Below are positions 33,215 to 43,700 of a DNA stretch of 64,000 bases, piece after piece; the first letter of the stretch is position 1, and each line of letters begins with the position of its first letter. The translations under genes were made by a program, and so were the position numbers. The stretch is taken from NCBI GenBank assembly GCA_964639245.1, contig CAZXCU010000001.1, forward strand, positions 558,001 to 622,000, read 5' to 3'. Under the pieces are notes generated by a model. That model had not been told where the DNA came from. It searched no databases and worked only from the letters and a program-made list of their open reading frames with translations. Source of the DNA: SB15 sp964639245 (GTDB lineage Bacteria; Chloroflexota; Anaerolineae; Aggregatilineales; J027).

Positions 33215-35725
33215 ATGAACAAACGTCTGCTTGCTCTGACAGGGGTTGTCCTGGGTGTGCTGCTCGTTGTCGGGGTTGTCGCTGCCCAAGATGAAGAAAC
33301 CGACGCACCCGCCCTACCAGAACGCTCCCTCTCCCGTTTACATCCCGGTTTTGCCCTGTTAGACGCGGAGGGCAACCAAGTGCAAGAGTCGGGCAACCCA
33401 CTTTCGACCATGCAAACCTGCGGGCAGTGCCACGATACCGATTTTATTGTGCAGCACAGCCAACATTCGCAAGTTTCCCTGAACAGCCTTGAGGATTGGA
33501 ATCCGATTGTTTACCGCTATACCACCTCTGCCGAATCCGAAAATCCTGACCTTAGCGCGGAAGCATGGGTACAGGAAGTCGGAGGGCGGCATGTAGGCGG
33601 GGGAACCAACCCCGTTAGCGAGATGAACTGCTTTTTGTGCCATACCGATTTGCCCAATAATGAAGCACGCTTGACCACCCTCCGTGCGGGTGATTTTGCG
33701 TGGGTCAACAGCAGTACCCTGCTTGGCACAGGCATTTTAGACTCAACGGATGGCGAATGGGTCTGGAACGAAGCCGCGTTTGATACACAGGGTTTGTTAA
33801 AAGGCGAATTTATCACCTTGCAAGACCCCACCAGCGACAATTGCGCGGCGTGTCACGGCACGGTGCATATGAATAACCAACTGCCTTTGGAAACTGCCAC
33901 CTGTTCGGATGACGCATGGCTAACTTACACCACCGGACAAATTTTCTCCCCGCAACGGATGTCCCTTTCGGCGTTGAATCTGGCGGGTAAAACGGAGTTA
34001 TCGCGCTCATGGGATGTTCACGCGGAACGCATGGTCAGTTGTGTGGATTGTCATTACGCGCTTAACAACCCCACTTACTACAAACAAACGGGGGAGGATC
34101 ATCCCGACCATTTGATTTTTGACCCACGCCGTCTCGATATTTCTGAATATCTGTATCGTCCAACGCACAATCTGGCGAATGGCGAAACGCTGTCAGAAGC
34201 GGGGGCGGTGGTGCAAAATGACACCGTGCAGCCCTGCCAAGCCTGTCACAGCGTGGAATCCAGCCACGAATGGCTGCCCTATCGAGAGCGCCATACCGAA
34301 GTATTGGCCTGTGAAAGCTGCCACATCCCCAAAACCAATGCACCTGCTCTGCAAGTGGTGGATTGGACGAGTTTGGAAGCGGATTCGACCCCCCGGACGG
34401 TGTGTCGTGGGGAAGAAGACGGGCTACTGACAGGCTTTACCCCGATTTTGCTGATGAATGAGCATGACCGCCTCGCACCCTACAATTTAATCAGCGCGTG
34501 GTACTGGGTCTATGGCGAGGAAAAACTGCCTGTGCCGATGGATGCCTTGCAAACGGCATGGTTTGAGGGTGATTCGTATGATGCGGCGGTGCTGGCAGTG
34601 TTTGATGCAAACGCCGATGGCACACTGGATGCCAATGAACTTCTGATTGATAGCGACGAAAAAGAAACCCTCATCCAAGCTCGTTTGGAAGCGCAGGGAT
34701 TGGCGCAGGTTCAAATTCAGGGCGATGTGCTGCCCTACGGTTTGAATCATGGCATTGCCACCGAGGAATGGGCGGTCAAATCATGCGATACCTGCCATAC
34801 CGATGAGTCGCGGGTCAATGTGGCGATGCTGCTTGCAGATGATGCACCCGGCGATGTCCTGCCAGATTTTGAGGGTATCAAGGGCGAAATTGTGGAAGAA
34901 AACAGCCAGATTGTCTTTCAAACCCGCAGTGCTGACCATGACCTGTACATTTTTGGGCATGATGAAGTCAGCTGGGTGAATTGGCTGGGGATGCTGGCCT
35001 TTTTTGGCACATTCGCCGGAGTGATTGTGCATGGCGGGTTGCGCTATGCCTCGGCACGGCAGCAAGTTTCGCACCATGAACCGGCGATGCAACGGGTCTA
35101 TATGTACTCGGTGTATGAACGGCAGTGGCATTGGCTGCAAACCGTCGTCATTTTCATCCTGATTTTCACCGGGTTGATTATCCATGAGCCAGATCTATTC
35201 GGCATGTTTAGTTTCCGTTACGTGGTTCAGGTGCATAACATCGTGGCGTTCATTTTGCTGATTAACGCGGCGCTGGCAGCCTTCTATCACTTTGCAAGCG
35301 GCGAGATTCGCCAATTTTTACCCAAACCCTATGGCTTTTTCGACCAAGCCTTTTCGCAGGCCAAATACTACCTGCATGGCATTTTCAAAAATGAACCCCA
35401 CCCGTTTGAGAAAACGCCTGACCGCAAAATGAACCCCTTGCAGCAGATGACCTATCTGGTGCTGCTGAATGTGCTGTTGCCGTTGCAGATTATCACCGGA
35501 TTGCTCATGTGGGGGGCGCAGCGTTACCCGGATATTTCTAACACCTTGGGCGGGCTGCCCTATCTCGCGCCGTTTCATGCGCTGGTCGCGTGGCTATTTG
35601 CCTCGTTTATTGTGATGCACGTTTATCTAACGACTACCGGACATACCCCCGTCGCTAATATCAAAGCCATGATGTTGGGGTGGGAAGAAGTTGAAACTCT
35701 GGAACATGAAAGAGGATTGTCATGA
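33215..35725 (+). CDS. Seven-haem cytochrome c fused to a cytochrome b membrane domain
   Basis: An 836-residue protein with a signal peptide (residues 1-25), seven CxxCH sites (CGQCH, CFLCH, CAACH, CVDCH, CQACH, CESCH, CDTCH) across residues ~65-530, a stretch resembling an EF-hand calcium loop (DANADGTLDANE, near residue 468), and a C-terminal four- to five-helix cytochrome b561/Ni-hydrogenase-b-like domain (~585-820) with histidines in transmembrane helices (WHWLQTV, VQVHNIV, PFHALVAW, VMHVYL). This is a self-contained quinol/haem electron conduit and probably partners the octahaem cytochrome three bases upstream. The stop overlaps the next start codon (ATGA). Confidence 0.85.
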   Translation: MNKRLLALTGVVLGVLLVVGVVAAQDEETDAPALPERSLSRLHPGFALLDAEGNQVQESGNPLSTMQTCGQCHDTDFIVQHSQHSQVSLNSLEDWNPIVYRYTTSAESENPDLSAEAWVQEVGGRHVGGGTNPVSEMNCFLCHTDLPNNEARLTTLRAGDFAWVNSSTLLGTGILDSTDGEWVWNEAAFDTQGLLKGEFITLQDPTSDNCAACHGTVHMNNQLPLETATCSDDAWLTYTTGQIFSPQRMSLSALNLAGKTELSRSWDVHAERMVSCVDCHYALNNPTYYKQTGEDHPDHLIFDPRRLDISEYLYRPTHNLANGETLSEAGAVVQNDTVQPCQACHSVESSHEWLPYRERHTEVLACESCHIPKTNAPALQVVDWTSLEADSTPRTVCRGEEDGLLTGFTPILLMNEHDRLAPYNLISAWYWVYGEEKLPVPMDALQTAWFEGDSYDAAVLAVFDANADGTLDANELLIDSDEKETLIQARLEAQGLAQVQIQGDVLPYGLNHGIATEEWAVKSCDTCHTDESRVNVAMLLADDAPGDVLPDFEGIKGEIVEENSQIVFQTRSADHDLYIFGHDEVSWVNWLGMLAFFGTFAGVIVHGGLRYASARQQVSHHEPAMQRVYMYSVYERQWHWLQTVVIFILIFTGLIIHEPDLFGMFSFRYVVQVHNIVAFILLINAALAAFYHFASGEIRQFLPKPYGFFDQAFSQAKYYLHGIFKNEPHPFEKTPDRKMNPLQQMTYLVLLNVLLPLQIITGLLMWGAQRYPDISNTLGGLPYLAPFHALVAWLFASFIVMHVYLTTTGHTPVANIKAMMLGWEEVETLEHERGLS

Positions 35726-36282
35726 CAACCATTGCTGGTACACAGGCACAAACGGCAACCAAAGTCGAACGGGTTGCCAAACCCTATGCAAATCCGTATG
35801 CGGCGGGCATTTTGCTCGGTCTGCTGCTCTTTACCGCCTTTTTGCTGACAGGCAACGGCTTGGGCGCATCCGGCGGGCTGAATCGGTTGGTGGTTTACGC
35901 CGAAGATAAAATCGCGCCTGACCATGTTGACCAGACCGTCTATTTGTTAGAAATGGCGGGGGGCGAAAGCAATCCCCTCGATAACTGGGTCGTTTTTGTG
36001 GTGATTGGCGCGTTGGCGGGCGGGTTTGTCTCCGGTTGGCGCAATGGACGGCTCAAGGTGGAAACCAACAAAGGCCCGAATATCACCGTTCACCAGCGCT
36101 GGATGCTGGCCTTCATCGGCGGGTCGATTATGGGCTATGGCGCACGGTTGGCACGCGGTTGTACCTCCGGTCAAGCGTTGTCCGGTGGGGCGGTGCTGTC
36201 GGTAGGCAGTTGGGCGTTCATGTTCGCCGTGTTTGGCGGTGGGTATGCCGTGGCCTATTTTGTACGGAAATTCTGGAACTAA
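35722..36282 (+). CDS. YeeE/YedE-family sulfur transporter, short subunit
   Basis: A 186-residue membrane protein with about four hydrophobic segments and the family motif around a conserved cysteine (LARGCTSGQALSGGAVL). YeeE/YedE proteins carry thiosulfate or other sulfur in through cysteine-lined paths. This one is half size; the other half type follows 12 bases later, so the two probably form one transporter. Confidence 0.85.
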   Translation: MTTIAGTQAQTATKVERVAKPYANPYAAGILLGLLLFTAFLLTGNGLGASGGLNRLVVYAEDKIAPDHVDQTVYLLEMAGGESNPLDNWVVFVVIGALAGGFVSGWRNGRLKVETNKGPNITVHQRWMLAFIGGSIMGYGARLARGCTSGQALSGGAVLSVGSWAFMFAVFGGGYAVAYFVRKFWN

Positions 36283-36294
36283 GGAGCAGCCATC

Positions 36295-37527
36295 ATGACC
36301 ACATTTCCTATTCATTGGGCAGATTATCTCGGTGATTCAGGGCAGTACATTGTTTTTCTGCTCATTGGTTTTGGCTTTGGCTATTTTTTAGAAATTGCCG
36401 GTTTTGGCAATTCGACCAAGCTCGCGGCTCAATTTTATCTTAAAGAAATGACCGTCCTCAAAGTCATGTTTACCGCGATTGTGGTGGCGATGGTGTTGAT
36501 TTTCCTTGCCACCGGATTGGGCTTGCTGGATTACAACTTAATCTGGGTGAATCCGACCTATGTATGGCCCGGTATTCTGGGTGGGCTGATTATGGGGGTC
36601 GGTTTTATTGTAGGAGGCTTTTGTCCCGGTACATCGCTGGTTGCCAGCGCGACCTTCAAATTGGATGGTATCTTTTTCACACTGGGTACTCTGTTTGGCA
36701 TTTTCCTCTTCGGGGAAACAGTAGGCATGTACGAAGATTTCTTCAATTCATCCTATGAAGGCCGCTATACCGTCCCTGAATTTTTGGGCTTGAGTACGGG
36801 TGTTACGGTGCTGCTGGTGGTATTTGTGGCGCTGGCGGCTTTTTTCTTCGCGGAACAGTCTGAACGGATTTTTGGCGGGCAGAATCCGGCGAAAGCTCCT
36901 AAATGGCGCTATGGGGCGGCAGGCGCAACCGTGATGGTCGGGGTGATTGTGCTGCTGATTGGACAGCCCACCACACAGGACAAATGGGAACGGATGGCAG
37001 ACGAAAAAGCCCATCTGATTGCTGAACGGCATATGCAGGTGCATCCCGGCGAAGTGCTGGCGACCATGCGCGACAACAAAATTAATTTGCGGTTGTTAGA
37101 CCTCCGCAGCGAGGCAGATTATAACCAGTTTCATCTGCTGGATGCCGAACTCGTCAACCCGAAGGAAATTCCCGACCTGATTCCCGAATTTAATCTGGAA
37201 CCCGCCAACACCGTTTTTCTACTGATGAGTAATGATGAAAAACTGGCAACAGAAATCTGGAAAACAATGGTCGCCGAAAGTGTTCCCAATGTGTATATCC
37301 TTGAAGGCGGAGTCAACCATTGGATTAGCACTTTTGCGGATGAAACCATTCAACAGGATACCCTCTTGGCAACGCATGAAGAAGACGCGCCGGCCTATGT
37401 GTTCCCGTTGGCGTTGGGGGCGCGGCAGCCAATGGCAGACCCCAACCCGGATGTGTTCCCACTGGAATACACCACCAAAATTAAATTGGAGGGCAAACGC
37501 GGCGCAACCAGTGGGGGGTGTGGCTAA
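36295..37527 (+). CDS. YeeE/YedE-family sulfur transporter with rhodanese-like C-terminal domain
   Basis: A 410-residue protein: an N-terminal YeeE/YedE membrane domain (~15-225) with the conserved GGFCPGTSLVASA cysteine motif, and a C-terminal rhodanese-like domain (~250-365; LLDLRSEADYNQFH and ILEGGVNHW). The rhodanese active-site loop reads LLMSNDEKLA and has no cysteine, so it should not be a working sulfurtransferase. The chain ends with TSGGCG, which leaves a cysteine at position 409 as the only one in the tail. AAGGAG lies before the ATG. Last gene of the ArsR-multihaem operon. Confidence 0.86.
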   Translation: MTTFPIHWADYLGDSGQYIVFLLIGFGFGYFLEIAGFGNSTKLAAQFYLKEMTVLKVMFTAIVVAMVLIFLATGLGLLDYNLIWVNPTYVWPGILGGLIMGVGFIVGGFCPGTSLVASATFKLDGIFFTLGTLFGIFLFGETVGMYEDFFNSSYEGRYTVPEFLGLSTGVTVLLVVFVALAAFFFAEQSERIFGGQNPAKAPKWRYGAAGATVMVGVIVLLIGQPTTQDKWERMADEKAHLIAERHMQVHPGEVLATMRDNKINLRLLDLRSEADYNQFHLLDAELVNPKEIPDLIPEFNLEPANTVFLLMSNDEKLATEIWKTMVAESVPNVYILEGGVNHWISTFADETIQQDTLLATHEEDAPAYVFPLALGARQPMADPNPDVFPLEYTTKIKLEGKRGATSGGCG

Positions 37528-37563
37528 GATAAAACCCAATCGGCATCATTTACCCCACCCCAA

Positions 37564-37587
37564 CCCCTCCCCGTTCGCAGGGAGGGG
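37564..37587. repeat. GC-rich palindromic repeat
   Basis: CCCCTCCC (37564-37571) and GGGAGGGG (37580-37587) form a perfect 8-bp stem with an 8-base loop, preceded by CCCCACCCCAA. Similar CCCCACCCC/GGGAGGGG hairpins are common dispersed repeats in many bacterial genomes; it lies between the convergent yeeE-rhodanese and giant-protein genes. Confidence 0.5.
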
Positions 37588-37680
37588 CTTAAAAGATGTC
37601 GTTTTCAATAAGCAAGGGGTGGATTAGATGAGATTGCCCTATCTTTCCGATTTATGAGCGAAGGCAATGATACCCTTTGA

Positions 37681-37709
37681 AAAATGGCCCCGTGAGAGGC
37701 CATTTTTTT
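37681..37709. terminator. Bidirectional intrinsic terminator
   Basis: AAAATGGCC (37681-37689) pairs with GGCCATTTT (37698-37706) around an eight-base loop and is followed by more T; A and T runs on both sides allow it to end transcription of both the sulfur operon and the giant gene. Confidence 0.85.
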
Positions 37710-40700
37710 ACGGTTGTTGGGTATAGACATCAATCGCATCTAGCGCAAGCGTCATGCCCTGCGAATCGGGGTGATGCCTGCCTGTGTTGACAATCCGCAG
37801 CGTATGCTCGCCGGGTTCAAGGAAAATCATGTCGCTGCTGCCCACCAGACTCAAGGGATTGTACCCGTCTATCGTGGCAACTTTTTCATCATCCACAAAG
37901 ACCTCAAATTTGCCAAAATCCCAGAAGTACAGGTAATGAATCCGCAGTTTTTCGCCCGTGAAGGTCAAGCGCACTTCGGCGTTTTCCTGCGTGGCATAGA
38001 CATAGTGACCATCGGATGTGTAGAGCGAGTCCATCGGTTGCCAATCGCCCACCCGTTGCACAGCCTGACCCTCGATTTCATAACGCTGCCATGTTCCCGC
38101 CGGAGCAGGTGTATCGGTTGTTTTGCGCCATGATTTGAACTTGGCACGCACCACCAGACGGGATTGATATGACCATGTTTCATTGTCCCATTTGGCGCAG
38201 CTAATCAAGGTAATCAAGGGCTGATTGCTCGGATAGGTCACTTCCACCGAGCGCGGGTCAACTTCCTGAATATCGGTGATGATGTAGGTATATTCCACGT
38301 CCTTACCCATCGCAATCACCAGATCACCTGTCGAAAGCTGATTCAAATTGCGGAAGGGCCCTAAACCGTCTTTGTGCTGGATATGCCCTGCTAGCACCGC
38401 ATTGCCCATCGTACCGGGATAGGCGGTGCCATCCAGATGTGCCACTTCATCGGTCAGGGTGCTGACATCCCATGTTGTTCCCACCACAGGCGCATTGACC
38501 AACAGGGTATCCACGCCCAAACGCGGGATAATCAGCCGTTCGGCGGGAATTTCGGGTGGGGCAAAATTGAAACCGTTCTGGGTGCTGCTGACGGTGGTAT
38601 CTTCCCATGTAATGGGCAGCGCCACAGGCACAATCGATTCATTTTCCGCGCTTACCACGGCTTGACTTATTTCAGCTATTGGTTGGGGTGAGTTATGTTT
38701 GGCGGGGGCAGAAACGCGGGTCAGATTGGCCGCAAAAACCATCCCCAGAATCATCGTGCTGACCAGTCCGAGCGAAATCACCCCGCGAATGAGCGTCGGC
38801 GTGGGACGATTGGGCAGGAGATACGCCAGCGGTTGGCTGTAATATTCCGCCAGCCATTGCACCACGCCCCATGTTAGCGAAGCCAACAAACCAAGCAACG
38901 CTGCCAGCAAAATTGCAATTTCCAATGCTGAAAAATGGTTTACACGCAGACCCGCCGCAGGTAAGGGACGATATCCCGTTGCAGGCAATGGACGATACCC
39001 CGTCGCAGGCAGGGTATCTACCCCGCCAAGTGTGCTACCACCATTAGACGATGAACTGCTGGTAGAGGCACTTTGCGCCTGTGTATTGGTTGTATTTGAC
39101 GACGCTTGTGCGACCTGTGTCGGAACAGAGGTTGCCGTCGCAGAAGTTGAGGCCGTCGTCGCGGTGGGCGTGGGGCTTGGCACAGTAACGGTTGCAATCG
39201 TCACGGCGGCGGCGCGTGAATTAACGGCTGGCCCCTGTGCGAAATTTAAAATCCCGGTGTTGTTGATGGTGATCCCCGGTGCTGCTCCTGCGCCAACGGT
39301 GACCGTAACGGTCATGGTGACAGTCGCTCCCGGTGCAACCGTACCAATCGCAAAAGTGACTTCGTTGGTGGCTGCGTTAAAGGTAAATGTCCCCTGTGTC
39401 GATGTGGCAGAATTAAAAATATACAGCCCATTCAAGGGGTCAACCACGCTGACATTGGTAATCGTGGTGGTGGAGGGATTGGTCAAGGTTAGGGTAAAGG
39501 TCAGCACTTCACCGGGGCGGGCTTGACTGGCAGAACCCGCTTTGCTCAGCGCCGGATCCACCAGCACCAGATTAAAATTACCCGCAACACATGTCCCACG
39601 GACTGCCACATTGAGCTGGACTTGCCCGGTAACAGGATTTAAAAATAGGGGTGTTCCACTGGGAATGCTGGTGGTATCAATTTGCACATCATACGTCCCC
39701 AGCGGCAGCACGTTGAGGTTGTATTCCCCGTTTGCGCCTGTAGTGAGCGTGGTCACAATCACCCCGCCGCTTCGGACAATCACCCGCACATTCGGGAAAG
39801 CTGGTTCGCTTCCGTCCCGCACTCCGTTATTATTAACGTCGTGGAACAAAATCCCCTGCAAACAGCCGCTTTGGACGGTGGTGACATCGGTCACGGTGCG
39901 GCTTAATCCTGTTCCCGCCAGCACGGCCCCCTGACTGGAAACGGTCACGGTGCTGGTATTGACCGTGCCATTGGCTGCCCCTAAAGGAACCGCCACCACA
40001 TGCTCTAAAGTGAGTGTTTCGCCGGGAGCAACGGAAATTGCTGCCGAGGTTGACCCGGCATTTAAAACGGCTACCTGTGCTGCCCCGCGTAAAATCCGTA
40101 GTTGGCGTGTCCATGTGGTTTGTGAGCCACTCGGGAAGCTAACGACATACTGGTCGGTCTGGTCGCTTTTGTTGGTCAGGGTATGGGTATAGGTACGCGA
40201 TTGTCCCGGATTTTCAACGGTAAAATGATTGGGTGTGAGTTCCATCGCCAACGCGCTGTTCAACTGCAAATCGGCTGAGGCGGTCATCACACCCGAATAA
40301 TCATCCCGCGTGACGGATACGGTGTTGGTGATGTTCAAAATATTGGGTGCAAGCGTTCCGGCATCTACCGCAATATGATTATTCACAATCGGGTCGTCGC
40401 CCTGCTGAATGGCAAAACGCAAATGGAAAACATGCGATTGGCTGGCATTGGGTGGGGTGCTAAATTCGACAATTTGACCACTCCCTGCGGTGGGGCTACC
40501 GTCCAGTGTATCGACTTGGGGTTGATACAAGGGATTGGCGGACGGAAAACTATAATTATCCGGCAAATCCACAATTTCCAGCGCGAAAACCCGTGTTGCG
40601 CCTGCGGGCAAGCCGTGGGTCGTTCCCACCACAATATCAAACCGATAGCCTCCGTCGGCGGTGGTGGTTTGCGGGTTAGGCTGAACGGTATCGGCTAGCG

Positions 40701-43700
40701 TAGGTACACCCGCATTGTCATACACCAGACGGATGGTTGCCCCGGAGAGTGCATTGCCATTCCCCGTGCCATCAATGCTGTAAATCACCCCGTTCGGGTC
40801 AAAAGCATCCACATAGTTTGGAATGCCATCATGGTCTTGGTCGCCTGAACCTTCAAGACTGTCCGGGGAGGTATCACCATCGGTATCGAGGGTATAGGCA
40901 AAATTGGCTTCTTGGACGGTAGCCGCCTCCACCACAAGCGACTGTGGATTTTGAACGCCGTGTTGACCTGTCGCTACCGTGTCCAGATAACTTCCGGGTA
41001 GGGTATTTTCATCTAACCAGACCCAATACACCCCTGCCGCCAAAGTTTGTTCAAATTGATACGTGCCATCCGGTTTCACTTGCAGCCCTTCGACCCGTGT
41101 ATCGGAGAGGGTATCAAAAATGCTGTCGCCGTTATCAAGGTACAAATACACCTTGGCGGTTTGAATCCCCGATTCGGCGGTGCCACTCCACACACGGTTG
41201 GCATCATTGTCGTTAAATACCCGCCCACTAATTTCAGCGTGACTGCTTTCGGGAGTCGGTTGCGGGGTTTCGGTTATTTCTGGCTGCGGTTGGCTGATGA
41301 TTTTCACATCAATCGCATCCAATGCCATCACAATCCCTTGAGACTTCGCATTGGCATGTCCGGTATTTTGAATCCGCAAGCGATGTTTGCCGGGTTGGAG
41401 TACCAATTCGGTACTCGTGCCAATGCCACTCGTTGGATGGTAGCCATCCAGCGTCATGACCAGCACATCATCCATGTAGACTTCAAAAATCCCGAAATTC
41501 CAGAATTGCAGATAATCAAAACGGACTGCTTCGCCTTCAAATTCCAGTTCAGCCCATGCGGTGGATTCCAGCGAATAGGCATAACTTCCGCCGGACACGT
41601 AGGAAGATTCAATCGTGTCCCAGACACCGTTGAGCGCGACCTGATTCATTTCGTAGCGCACCCACCCCGCTTCAAGGGGTTTGGGGGTCACAACAGGCGG
41701 GGTGTCTGTCGGAATTTGCGTCGGAGGGACATTTTCGATGGTTTCAGTCGGTGTGCTAGTAGGCGATTCTAAGGTGGATGTTGCAGCAGAGGGAAGGACA
41801 AGACTGCCCTGAATCTCAAGCACGTCAATGGCAAGGACAATCCCCGCAGAATCAGGGTTGGCAAAGCCGGTATTTTTCAAGGTGACTTGATGAATCCCCG
41901 CCCCAACCTCAAAAATAGGGCTGGTTTCAAGGTCGCTTTCCGCATGATACCCGTCCAAACTGGCAACCGTCAGCCCATCAATTTGCACTTCAAAAATCCC
42001 GAAATTGGAAAAGCGCAGATAATCAAAACGAAGGGCTGTCCCATCGAAGGAAAATTGCAGCGCCGAATCCGCTTGAAGGGCATAGAGATAACTTCCGCCG
42101 GACACATTCTCCGAGTCCTGTTGTTCCCAGACCCCCACCCACTGAACTGCCGCATCATTTGATTCGTAGTGTGACCAGACCGGTTCATAAGAAACGGTTT
42201 CAGTTGGCACAAGGGTTGCTTCAGTTGAATCCGTCGGAACTGGCGACTCCGTAGCCGTACCCGGGGTGGGTTCAAGTGTTGCCGATTCTGCGGTGCTGGT
42301 TTCGGTTGGTAGTTCTGTAGCGGTTTCTGTCGGAACAACCGTATGGGTTTCGGTAGGGACAGGGGTATGTGTCTCCGTTGGAACGGGGGTGGCGGTTTCG
42401 GTGGGTGTTGGTGTATGAGTCGGAGTTGGCGTAGCAAATGGCAGTTCAATCACAGGCTCATTAAATGGAAGCGGCGGTGGTTCGGATGTAACCTCCGGTG
42501 TTGCCCCATCTTCCTGTGCATAGAGCCGATTCGCAGGCACCACCAGCAGCAGTCCGACCAGCAGCAACATGAGTGCCAATTTACGGTTTTTGCGGAGGAC
42601 GACTCCCCCTAAGAGGAGGAGTCCCGCCAGTGCAAACGCCGGTATCTTTTGGGATGAACCGGGATCTTTGACTTGCGTTTCAAAATACAGCACACCGACC
42701 TGCCCTGATGGAATAGCGGCAATCGTTACATTCACATTGAGGCTGCCTGTTGCCTGCTGTACCAGTGTTACGGGCAAATCGGCTTGACCGGGGCAAGTCG
42801 CCCGCACGCCATATTGTAAGGTGGTGGGGGTGGTTAAGCGCGTGCCATCAATCGTATCGGTAATATTGACATTGTTGGCGGCAACCGTGTCAGGATTGGT
42901 CACGCAAATCACCCACCCAACCGTATCATTCGGCAGCAATTTTCCGCCGTTCAGGTCATAGCCCGTTTTCGTGACAACCAAGGGCGCGACGACATGCGTA
43001 CTGGCGGTGGCGCTGTCGTTGCTCGAATCAATGTCTTGCTGGTCAAGTGCGGCAATTTGCACCTGATTGTCAATATTCGTGCCTGCTGTGCCTGCCAAGA
43101 CGGTGGCTTCAAAGGTCAGGGTTGCACTGCCCGTCAAATTGCCAATTGTCCAGACATGTGTATTGGTGTCGTATGTACCCGTTGAGGGTGCAGGTACAGG
43201 TAGAACATAGGTCAATTCACCCGTCGGGAAAATATCGGCAAGTTGCAAGCCAGTGGCGGGTACACCCGTCAAATTGGTGACGGTGATGATGAAGGAGATA
43301 GTTTGGCCTTCTTCCACCATGTCATCATTCACGGTCTTTTGAACCTGAATATCCGTTTGCGCGGCATCCAGCACCTGACAGGCAATGGGGAAATTAAACG
43401 GATTTTCGTTGCTGTCATTCGTTTCAAAGGTCAGCGTTCCCGTGTAATTGCCATCGGTTGTAGCAAGACACTGCACCACAAAATTGGCGTTGCTGTTTGC
43501 AGGAATACTCGACGGGAAATTGCCAATCAGAGCAAAGCCGTTGGGCAAATTCAAATTGGAAAGGGTTAGCGGGGCCGTTCCGGTGTTATCCACTTTAAAA
43601 GTACGGGTGATGGGCGTGCCTTCGGGTGTATTGCCAAAATTAAACGGTGTGCTTGTGCCATCGGCAATATCCGCACCATTTTCTGACACGGCAATTTCGG

